The notes beneath the pieces were generated by a model. It was not told the DNA's origin. It ran no database searches and saw only the letters and a list, made by a program, of their open reading frames with translations. A DNA stretch of 64,000 bases. Origin: Acidovorax sp. A79 (lineage in GTDB: Bacteria > Pseudomonadota > Gammaproteobacteria > Burkholderiales > Burkholderiaceae_C). The stretch lies in NCBI RefSeq assembly GCF_041154505.1, contig NZ_AP028672.1, positions 930,001 through 994,000 on the forward strand, written 5' to 3'. Every line of letters starts with the position of its first letter. Within the stretch, counting starts at the first letter, position 1. Made by a program: the position numbers and the translations under genes. Below are positions 50,192-56,042 of the stretch, one piece after another.

Positions 50192-50553
50192 GGCTTCGAC
50201 CTCCCCTTCAGCCAGCCATCCACCCGAGCCTGGGCGCTGGCACATGCGTCGCCCGGCACGGGGGCGGGCGTGAACAGAATCTTGTCTGCACGCTGGTTGT
50301 GCCACTGCGCCGCGCTGGCCGCTGCCGTGCGCGCAGATGCCGCGTCGCGGGCCCGTTGGCTGGCCAGCTTGCGCAGGTCGTCCACGGCATTGCTGCATTC
50401 ACTGGCCATTTGCCGAGCACCATCACGCTGGCCCTGCATATCGCGCAGCGCGGTCTGTGCCTTGGCAGTGGCGTCGCGCTGGCCCAGATAGGCCCAGCCC
50501 AGCAGGGCATTCGCGGCCAGGCTCAACAGAACGACGGTTTGCCCGGGACTCAT
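50188..50553 (-). CDS. Rz-like inner-membrane spanin
   Basis: 121 residues: an N-terminal membrane anchor (about 5-22, TVVLLSLAANALLGWAYLG) and a periplasmic coiled coil (about 25-90) rich in Gln, Ala and Arg, ending with a Cys-containing tail. The ATG at 50553 overlaps the endolysin stop as ATGA. Position after the endolysin and before an Rz1-like lipoprotein supports the call more than the sequence itself. Confidence 0.75.
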   Translation of the reverse strand: MSPGQTVVLLSLAANALLGWAYLGQRDATAKAQTALRDMQGQRDGARQMASECSNAVDDLRKLASQRARDAASARTAAASAAQWHNQRADKILFTPAPVPGDACASAQARVDGWLKGRSKP

Positions 50554-51164
50554 GGTTGCGCCTCCGTGATCAGGCCTGCGCTGAAATGCCCGTCCCTGCC
50601 CCATTCCACGCACAGCTCGCGCGTGGTGGCGCGCCGGTCCTGCAGGCCGGGCAGCACCACGGACTGGCCGTTGGCGGTGCCGTGCACCCATCGGGGCATC
50701 TGCTCGCACATGCCCACCAGGTTGCCCGAATTGCCCAGGCGAACAAGCGTGGTCCCGTCCAGCACCGAAGGCCCGAGGTTGTAGACCATATCGATCAGAC
50801 TGACACGCACCCAGACGTTGTAGGTGTCCCAGTGCTTGAGGCCGGCACGGGCCAGACGCTCGGCCTCGATGTACCTGGCCAGTTCCAGCCTCTTGCAATC
50901 CTCCCGCGAGTACGTACGCCCTGCCGCCACCTCCGGGCCGGTCACGCCGTTGCACACGCTGAGGGGCTGGCCCTTGCCCAGCCTGTCCACGTAGGGCGTG
51001 CCGATGTGCCTGCCGCTGCTTTCGTAGTAGCTGCCCAGCTCCATCGCCAGGATCACGGCATCGCTAGGCTGCTGCGCGGCAAAATAGGTGGCAACGCCAC
51101 CGGCCGCTCCGAACGCGATGGCGAGCGCAGTCTCGACCAGGCGCTTGCGAATGCCCTCTTTCAT
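50550..51164 (-). CDS. Phage-type lysozyme (endolysin) with N-terminal membrane segment
   Basis: 204 residues. A hydrophobic, Gly/Ala-rich helix (about 12-30, TALAIAFGAAGGVATYFAA) could be a signal-anchor-release segment. The catalytic domain resembles GH24 phage lysozymes: Glu48 in SYYESSG, Asp60 in PYVDRLG and Thr75 in VCNGVTG are plausible catalytic residues, and VSLIDMVYNLG is the typical following helix. Four or more cysteines may control activation. It would cut peptidoglycan. ATGA overlaps on both sides. Confidence 0.78.
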   Translation of the reverse strand: MKEGIRKRLVETALAIAFGAAGGVATYFAAQQPSDAVILAMELGSYYESSGRHIGTPYVDRLGKGQPLSVCNGVTGPEVAAGRTYSREDCKRLELARYIEAERLARAGLKHWDTYNVWVRVSLIDMVYNLGPSVLDGTTLVRLGNSGNLVGMCEQMPRWVHGTANGQSVVLPGLQDRRATTRELCVEWGRDGHFSAGLITEAQP

Positions 51165-51478
51165 TTTTGTCCCTTCAGCGTGGCCCAAAAGCCGACGCAC
51201 GCTGTGCCACAGCCCACGATATAGGCCATCGGCTTTGCCAATTTGCCAAGCCAGTTCAGCACCTTGATAGCGCCCTTGAATGACTGGAATAGTTCGACCA
51301 GCTCCGCCGTGTCGGCCTTCACCGCCTGAGTGGCCAGGGTGTTGGCTTCCAGTTCTCGTCGCAGCGCTATCTGCTCCGCTTCCACGCGCGAGAGCCGCTG
51401 ATCACCGTCATCAAGGCGCGCGTGGATGGTCGCGGCGGTAGTGAGGTCCACGAGGTTTCCGAAGTCGTCCTGGATCAT
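51161..51478 (-). CDS. Holin-like small membrane protein
   Basis: 105 residues. A soluble helical N-terminal part (about 15-70, RLDDGDQRLSRVEAEQIALR) precedes a single C-terminal hydrophobic segment (about 80-100, PMAYIVGCGTACVGFWATL). Such coiled-coil plus one-helix proteins occupy the holin position in betaproteobacterial prophages. Pore formation is inferred from position upstream of the endolysin. ATGA overlaps link it to the genes before and after. Confidence 0.6.
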   Translation of the reverse strand: MIQDDFGNLVDLTTAATIHARLDDGDQRLSRVEAEQIALRRELEANTLATQAVKADTAELVELFQSFKGAIKVLNWLGKLAKPMAYIVGCGTACVGFWATLKGQK

Positions 51479-51639
51479 GGCGTAGCCTCCCGCACCACCC
51501 CCTGTAAGCCCTTTCGCCGCGTCTCGAAGCAGCCCGGTACCGGCTCTGCCGACAGGCGCGGCGGCCTGTACCCAATGGCGTGGAGGAACCTGCGCGCACC
51601 GCGCTGCAGCACTTCGTGGCTTTGCTGGATCAAGTTCAT
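51475..51639 (-). CDS. Small ORF heading the lysis cassette
   Basis: 54 residues (MNLIQQSHEVLQRGARRFLH...). The ribosome site GGGAG six bases before the ATG and the ATGA overlap with the holin-like gene support translation. It is the first gene downstream of the repressor-controlled leftward promoter. No recognised domain, no membrane segment. Confidence 0.5.
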   Translation of the reverse strand: MNLIQQSHEVLQRGARRFLHAIGYRPPRLSAEPVPGCFETRRKGLQGVVREATP

Positions 51640-51717
51640 GCAGGGCTCCCGGTGACCCGAGGGGCTGTGCAGTGCGCGCCCCCGGGAAAATAAATGGATT
51701 CTTTGCTTGAGCATGAG

Positions 51718-51790
51718 GAATTAAACCATAGTTCATTTCAAAAATCAACCATAGTTCAACAAAAACGCGGCAATATTGCAACCATGGTTG
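51718..51790. promoter_or_regulatory. Left operator cluster and lysis promoter
   Basis: Three related sites: AACCATAGTT at 51724-51733 and 51747-51756 (centres 23 bp apart), and a perfect palindrome CAACCATGGTTG at 51779-51790 whose centre is the repressor's own start codon. On the minus strand a promoter is embedded: -35 TTGATT (51748-51743), 17-bp spacer, -10 TTTAAT (51725-51720), reading into the lysis genes. Site 2 overlaps the -35 and site 1 the spacer/-10. Confidence 0.75.
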
Positions 51791-52509
51791 AATACAAAGA
51801 ACGGCTAGAAATGGCAATGAAGCGCGCAGGAATGGGGGCTGCCCAGCTCGCGGCTGCGATCAACATGTCCTACCAAGGCGTGAAAAAGGTAATGGACGGG
51901 AAGTCGGGGGCCTTCAGTGCCGAGAACAACTCGAAGGCAGCAGCGGCCTTGGGAGTCAATTCTGATTGGCTCGCGACCGGCGATAGAGCAATGGGAGCAG
52001 GTGGCGTTACGGTCGCATCTGCGCCGCACGAAGCCCCGTCAGATGATCCTGGCGGACCACCCGATTTGGTGATTGCAGAGTTCGCGACGGGCGGCGGAAT
52101 GGACAGAAAGGGCCAACTGCTCCTGGATGACCAGCCAGGCATCATCAGAAGCTGGCGCGTCAGCAATGATTGGCTGCGCCTGAATGTCCCCTCTCACACA
52201 GGTACAAGGAACCTGTGCATCGTGACCGGCTTTGGCCCCTCGATGCGACCCATGTTTAATCCTGGCGATCCGCTGCTGGTGGACATTGGTGTGAGAACGG
52301 TCAACCATGAGGGGGTGTATTTCTTCCGCGTCGGCGAGGAAGGTTTCATCAAGCTGATTCAGCGCGTGCCAGAGTTCGACGGTCCAGGCTTCAACCTCCG
52401 GATCATCTCCAAGAACCCTGACTTCCCTCCCTATGACCTCTCGCCACGGAATCCGCATTTTGAAGTGCTGGGCAAGGTGCTGACGGTGTGGAGGAGCGAG
52501 CAGTACTGA
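51784..52509 (+). CDS. Phage-type repressor: HTH plus S24 peptidase-like domain
   Basis: 241 residues. N-terminal XRE helix-turn-helix (about 8-65, AAQLAAAINMSYQGVKKVMD), linker, and a C-terminal LexA/CI-like domain with the Ser-Lys pair Ser153 (GFGPSMRPMFNPGD) and Lys190 (EEGFIKLIQR). No clear Ala-Gly cleavage site precedes the domain (FATGGG is there instead), so RecA-driven self-cleavage is not assured. ATG 51784 is used; the ORF's earlier start at 51694 would overlap the operators and leftward promoter. No ribosome site is evident. Confidence 0.9.
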   Translation: MVEYKERLEMAMKRAGMGAAQLAAAINMSYQGVKKVMDGKSGAFSAENNSKAAAALGVNSDWLATGDRAMGAGGVTVASAPHEAPSDDPGGPPDLVIAEFATGGGMDRKGQLLLDDQPGIIRSWRVSNDWLRLNVPSHTGTRNLCIVTGFGPSMRPMFNPGDPLLVDIGVRTVNHEGVYFFRVGEEGFIKLIQRVPEFDGPGFNLRIISKNPDFPPYDLSPRNPHFEVLGKVLTVWRSEQY

Positions 52510-52856
52510 GGGTTGCCCAAGCAGCCATCACTCGCGTGCCGGGCCAGGGTGTGGCCTGGGTTCCGCCAGCCCTCTGGCGGATCAAGCGAGGTAGCACCCT
52601 CGGTCATGCCGCCTTTGTTCGCAGCAGGTCTTACCGTTGACAGCCCGTGCGGGGGCGAACGCACGCGAACAGACCACCACCCGAATGCCAGCCAGAACAT
52701 GCTCCCGCAGCAGGTGGCCCGTCCCGTGGCACATCACACATGCCAACGAAGTCATGCACGGGACGCACCCACAGTTTTGATAGAGCCCAAGCCATCCAAC
52801 CGCCCTTGACGCGGGTTTTGGTGCCGCATGCCATCGGTGTCGATATACCAAAACTG

Positions 52857-52895
52857 AACCATAGTTGACACCATGATTGAACTATGGTTTAATTC
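52857..52895 (+). promoter_or_regulatory. Right operator pair and promoter
   Basis: Two sites, AACCATAGTT (52857-52866) and its reverse complement AACTATGGTT (52880-52889), with centres 23 bp apart, the same spacing as on the left. The promoter is strong: -35 TTGACA (52865-52870), 17-bp spacer, -10 TTTAAT (52888-52893). The 18-mer TGAACTATGGTTTAATTC at 52878-52895 is identical to the reverse complement of 51718-51735 at the lysis promoter. Confidence 0.78.
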
Positions 52896-53256
52896 TTACA
52901 TCGCACCAACAAACGCGAAACGAACCGGCCCAGACGCACACAGGGCCACGCCGACCGGAGACGCGAGGGGTTCCAGGCCTGAGGGCTGCAGCGTGTTGGG
53001 AGCGACGGGCACCATCGGTATCGACCAAGCCGCCCGGGCTCCTTAAAAAGTCAGCTGCCGATGTTGCTTGCCCCACCTGTGGAGCATTCGTCCGGCACAA
53101 GAGCAGACCCGGGCATGGCCGGGCGAGCGCGGGCAGTCCGGCCCGTCATCAGTCCGCCAAAGCGCGGTAAACGGTGCTCAAACGGTGAGGCGTAGACAGC
53201 CAAGAACAGAAACGGTCACGCCGGTTGAAATGCCGGCATGCCCTTCGCAAGAGGGG

Positions 53257-53294
53257 CGATCCCAGATGGCTTTGCGCTGAGCCATCTGGGATCG
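53257..53294. repeat. Perfect 15-bp inverted repeat (hairpin)
   Basis: CGATCCCAGATGGCT and AGCCATCTGGGATCG flank the 8-base loop TTGCGCTG. No T-run follows, so it is not an ordinary terminator. It would lie in the untranslated leader of any transcript from the right promoter, about 130 bases before the Com-like gene. Confidence 0.8.
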
Positions 53295-53424
53295 AGAAGA
53301 TAAGACAGGGCGAGTGCCTGGAGTGCGTCAACACCCCAGGCACCCGCCTCCGCCGTGAGCGAGCACGGCATTGGCCAAGACCCTGCCACCTGATCAGGCC
53401 GGGGCATTATGGACTATGCCGCAT

Positions 53425-53607
53425 ATGCAAGAAGTGAGATGCGCCAACTGCAATCGCAAGCTGGCAGAAGGACTTTTCCAACACCTGAACATCAAGTGCC
53501 CGCGCTGCGGGACGCTGAATTCCATGAGGGTCGAGAACCCCTCTCCGTCGAGAGTCGAGAACTCCGAACCAGAGTGCCAGCGAGCTCCTTCATCAACTTT
53601 GACTTAA
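53425..53607 (+). CDS. Com-like zinc-binding translational regulator
   Basis: 60 residues. MQEVRCANCNRKLAEGLF, then IKCPRCGTLNSM: two CxxC pairs as in phage Mu Com, which binds mRNA and switches on translation of the mom DNA-modification gene. The Pro/Ser/Glu-rich tail is variable. Com-like genes usually precede a DNA-modification gene; here the next gene, 11 bp downstream, is not Mom-like. In-frame ATG 53416 is an alternative start. Confidence 0.82.
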   Translation: MQEVRCANCNRKLAEGLFQHLNIKCPRCGTLNSMRVENPSPSRVENSEPECQRAPSSTLT

Positions 53608-53618
53608 AAGGCAATCAA

Positions 53619-54140
53619 ATGACTCTCTATATCAATGGCTCTAAAACCGTTGGCAATGGCGGCCTGGCCGGTGAATATCTCGCCACGGGTAACAACTCGG
53701 GCGTTTTCATTGACATGTGCCCGTATACGTTCGGCAGCACTGGCACTCCTCACTCGGGGGTGGCCTTCTTCTGCAACGACGTTCCCGCTGGGGCTCCCGA
53801 CAATCAAATCTGGTCGGGGCAGGCTCGTGGTGTGACGTTCTGGAAAAACGGTGATAACCGTGTCATCAAGGCCGAGGACTGGCTGGGCGGTGCCAACAAT
53901 TTCTATCACTACCCCATCGGCACCTGGGAGCCTGGGGTTGTCTATCGTGTCACGGCAACGTACACGGCAACCGACGTGCAACTTGCTGTGTACAAGACTG
54001 ACAACGCCGGCAACGTCATCGCCTTGACGGCTAGCGCCGTGCGCCCGCTCAACGTACCCAACAGCAAGGGCACGCATGCTTGCGTGTTTGCGACCGATGG
54101 CAGCACCGTTGGCTGCACCCCGGTTGCGCTGTACCCCTAA
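53619..54140 (+). CDS. Protein of unknown function downstream of Com
   Basis: 173 residues, start fixed by AAAGG before ATG 53619. It has no signal peptide or membrane segment and looks all-beta: many Gly, Thr, Val and aromatic residues, with SGVFIDMCPYTFGSTGTP, GVAFFCNDVPAGAPDNQIWS and VVYRVTATYTATDVQLAVYK, like a jelly-roll or phage adhesion domain. Four cysteines. GC content is lower than in the neighbours. I do not recognise the family. A terminator follows at 54206. Confidence 0.7.
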   Translation: MTLYINGSKTVGNGGLAGEYLATGNNSGVFIDMCPYTFGSTGTPHSGVAFFCNDVPAGAPDNQIWSGQARGVTFWKNGDNRVIKAEDWLGGANNFYHYPIGTWEPGVVYRVTATYTATDVQLAVYKTDNAGNVIALTASAVRPLNVPNSKGTHACVFATDGSTVGCTPVALYP

Positions 54141-54205
54141 TGGGATGACGAGCCTCCTGCACATGGAGGCTGCCCGATGGCGCACGCAGGCCAACGGGAT
54201 TTAAC

Positions 54206-54234
54206 AAAGGGCCCGCTTCATGCGGGCCTTCTTA
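54206..54234 (+). terminator. Rho-independent terminator
   Basis: GGCCCGC, loop TTCAT, GCGGGCC, extended by a G-T and an A-T pair and followed by TTCTT. It closes the Com and 173-residue gene unit. Confidence 0.75.
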
Positions 54235-54250
54235 CGCCCCTCGCAAGAGG

Positions 54251-54355
54251 GCCATCACACAACCGTCGAAGGCTCCTTGAGTAGCCTCCAGCCGAACGCG
54301 ATAGGCTGGAACGCGAAACCGTGGGGTTCGATTCCCCGGGCGGTAGTGTGATGGC
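54251..54355 (+). ncRNA. tRNA-like cloverleaf element of unknown function
   Basis: A 105-base region folds on paper into a multi-arm structure. An outer 10-bp stem (GCCATCACAC/GTGTGATGGC), one A-A mismatch, then a 6-bp inner stem (ACCGTC/GGCGGT, one G-T); inside it a D-like arm (AGGCT/AGCCT), an anticodon-like arm (CCAGCC/GGCTGG with a 10-base loop) and a perfect T-arm with GGTTCGATTCC. It departs from a true tRNA: no CCA, no T8, no GG in the D loop, and an anticodon loop of 10. It could be a decayed phage tRNA or a tRNA mimic. It lies upstream of the excalibur gene. Confidence 0.5.
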
Positions 54356-54549
54356 GACGACAACAAGCGAGTCAGGCGTCCCTGCCTGTTTCGCCATCAT
54401 CACGAAGCCGCTGATCGGTCATGAGGTATTTCCGCTGGTAAGTACGAAAACTGCGGCATCCAGCAGAGCGGGCCGGGGGATTCCTGGCCGTGTGCGCCGC
54501 AGGTGGAAGCCCTGCCCTTCTTATCATTGTCCCAACGACGGAGGGACGT

Positions 54550-54858
54550 ATGGCAAAGGCTTTCATGGTGATGATGGTTGCGGTGGTCGCACTCATGGGC
54601 TACCTCATTCACAAGCACGAGCAGAGCAAGCCGCCAAGCGACATCAGCGCGCCCCCTCCATTGAGCGAATCCCCAAGGCCCCGAACTGTTGACGTTGCAC
54701 GCAGCGTTTCCAGCACTCCTCAGTACCGGTGTGACGGCAGAACCCATTGCTCCCAGATGTCGTCCTGTGATGAGGCGACTTTCTTTCTAAAGAACTGCCC
54801 CAACACCAAGATGGACGGGGACAACGACGGCATTCCGTGCGAGCAGCAGTTGTGCTAG
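54550..54858 (+). CDS. Excalibur calcium-binding domain protein
   Basis: 102 residues. An N-terminal membrane helix or signal (about 2-18, AFMVMMVAVVALMGYLI), a Pro/Ser-rich linker, and a C-terminal excalibur domain with QYRCDGRTHCSQMSSCDEA and the EF-hand-like DGDNDGIPCE (about 88-97). Four or more cysteines suggest an oxidising compartment. GGAGGG before ATG 54550 fixes the start. A strong terminator follows. Confidence 0.85.
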   Translation: MAKAFMVMMVAVVALMGYLIHKHEQSKPPSDISAPPPLSESPRPRTVDVARSVSSTPQYRCDGRTHCSQMSSCDEATFFLKNCPNTKMDGDNDGIPCEQQLC

Positions 54859-54888
54859 CCCCGTTCAGCCAAACCGAATCCTGATTTC

Positions 54889-54913
54889 AGCCCGCCACGC
54901 GCGGGCTTTTTTT
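54889..54913 (+). terminator. Rho-independent terminator
   Basis: AGCCCGC, loop CACGC, GCGGGCT, then a run of seven T. It ends the excalibur gene. Confidence 0.85.
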
Positions 54914-55037
54914 CGACCGCGCCGGGGAGTCTCCTCGCTCCCTTCTAAGTTCCCCCGGGACACCCCGCAAGGGCAGCGGTTCTTTCTTCCCCATTGGCCG
55001 CCACCAGGCCGGAATTCCTTCCCCCTCGGAGATTCCT

Positions 55038-55217
55038 ATGAACAACGTCAACGAGACGGTGCAGGCGTTCCTGCGCCCGCACCTCCCCTGGACCGCTGCA
55101 GAGCGCAAAGCGGTGGCCCAGACCGAAGCCCGCCAGAGAGCCGAAGACCAGCGCCGCCAGGACCGCGCGCTGATGGACCAGCAGCAGAACTTCCGCTCCA
55201 TGGGGGCACTGCGATGA
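55038..55217 (+). CDS. Small phage-type protein, Gln/Arg-rich
   Basis: 59 residues, below the usual ORF cut-off. MNNVNETVQAFLRPHL, then a charged coiled-coil-like stretch of Gln, Arg, Glu and Ala. A GGAG lies nine bases upstream. The stop overlaps the next start as ATGA. Function unknown; such small genes are common in phage early regions. Confidence 0.55.
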   Translation: MNNVNETVQAFLRPHLPWTAAERKAVAQTEARQRAEDQRRQDRALMDQQQNFRSMGALR

Positions 55218-55387
55218 ACAGCCTCATCCAGCAGGTCCGTACCGCCCAGGTGCGCGCAGGCGAAGACGCTGTGCTCCCGAACCTCCAGAGCCTGGGCCTT
55301 GTTCCAAAGCTCAAGCACGAGGTGGCCGTGGTTCAGACCATTGAAGCCGCATCAGCGCGCCACCTGAACGAAATGCGAGCCCCATGA
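55214..55387 (+). CDS. Small phage-type protein
   Basis: 57 residues (MNSLIQQVRTAQVRAG...LNEMRAP), helical, no known domain. It overlaps by four bases with the gene before and the decayed gene after (both ATGA), which is good evidence that the three were one translated unit. Confidence 0.55.
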   Translation: MNSLIQQVRTAQVRAGEDAVLPNLQSLGLVPKLKHEVAVVQTIEAASARHLNEMRAP

Positions 55388-55729
55388 AGATCATCCACAT
55401 CTCCTACAGCGGCCCCGACCACAAGATCCGCGACGCCAGCGGCAAGGAATAGAAGTCGAGATGCACCCGCGTTTCGGGTCCATCTTTCTCGGGCACCACG
55501 GCGATCCCACAGCTGACCAGCCAGGTGCCCGGCCCCCGGTCTGGGATGCCGTCCAGTTCCGTGCCAAGCAGCGAGCGGCGATCGGCACCGACGGGTTCTC
55601 TGCACCTGGAAGTCTGAGCCTGAGCCGGCGCTGGTCTACCCGGGCAGGCTCAACTATGCAGTCGCCGGCTCCTCAGTGGCGAAGAAGTACGGCCGCGCTG
55701 AGCAGGCGCGCAACGAGAGGACAACATGA
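55384..55729 (+). pseudogene. Phage gene broken by two frameshifts
   Basis: Three consecutive frames make one protein. Frame 1: MKIIHISYSGPDHKIRDASG, then KE and a stop TAG at 55450, where one missing base (TAC to TA) would restore Y. Frame 2: EVEMHPRFGSIFLGHHGDP to AAIGTDG near 55600. Frame 3 after one extra base: LCTWKSEPEPALVYPGRLNY to AKKYG and a stop at 55729. Hence one deletion near 55450 and one insertion near 55600. The intact family looks like a small phage protein of unknown function. Confidence 0.7.
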
Positions 55730-55921
55730 CGCCGACTCAATCCCCCTTGCCTGCCAAATCAACCGCCCCGCCGAAAGCTCGATGTGTCCCGGGCGACCAT
55801 CTACCGGCTGGTGAAGGACAAGCACCTGAAACTGGTCAAGGTCGGCAAGCGTGCCAGCCGCATCACGGCGCAAAGCCTCACCGACAATCTGGAGTCCCAC
55901 GGGGCCGACAATGCTGGGTAG
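55726..55921 (+). pseudogene. Excisionase/AlpA-like HTH gene with frameshift
   Basis: It starts ATG 55726 (overlapping the previous stop), reads MTPTQSPLPAKSTAPPKAR, and then the frame changes near 55775 to KLDVSRATIYRLVKDKHLKL, followed by VKVGKRASRI, a clear helix-turn-helix of the MerR/AlpA/excisionase type, stopping at 55921. No single frame covers both. It marks the right end of the phage-derived region. Confidence 0.65.
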
Positions 55922-55943
55922 GATTCCGCCACTGCGCGGTATT

Positions 55944-56000
55944 TTCAAGCGCTTGAATTCTGGGTAGCTAGCCGGGTAGCTACACCATGCAACCCAGAAT
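55944..56000. repeat. Palindrome and inverted repeat before xth
   Basis: TTCAAGCGCTTGAA (55944-55957) is a perfect 14-bp palindrome. It is abutted by ATTCTGGGT (55957-55965), whose inverted copy ACCCAGAAT is at 55992-56000, with GTAGCT repeated in between. The block is at the junction between decayed phage genes and the host gene xth, so it could be a boundary remnant or an xth regulatory site. Confidence 0.5.
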
Positions 56001-56042
56001 ATGCAACATCAAGCTATTGATTTATAAAAGGATTATTCATCA

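Larger units (their letters stand above)
52510..53424. other. Leader region between repressor and Com-like gene, no confident gene
   Basis: 915 bases. It holds the right operator-promoter (52857-52895) and a perfect hairpin (53257-53294). Several short ORFs exist on both strands, none with a ribosome site, conserved domain and sensible start. One frame (stop at 53170) encodes a CPTCGAF-containing tail with no usable start codon downstream of the promoter and might be a damaged gene. Confidence 0.5.

Noticed and set aside
52582..52851. Minus-strand ORF containing CVMCHGTG, reminiscent of a zinc-finger motif
   Set aside because: No ribosome site or conserved flanking sequence, runs against the right promoter, and overlaps several other equally open frames.
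52877..53170. 97-residue ORF with CPTCGAF motif
   Set aside because: Its only start is a TTG inside the operator, upstream of the predicted transcription start, and the middle has no usable start codon. Possibly a damaged gene, not annotated as a CDS.
54262..54345. Functional tRNA gene
   Set aside because: The T-arm is perfect, but the anticodon-like loop has 10 bases, U8 and the D-loop GG are missing, the first acceptor pair is A-A, and there is no encoded CCA. Reported as tRNA-like only.
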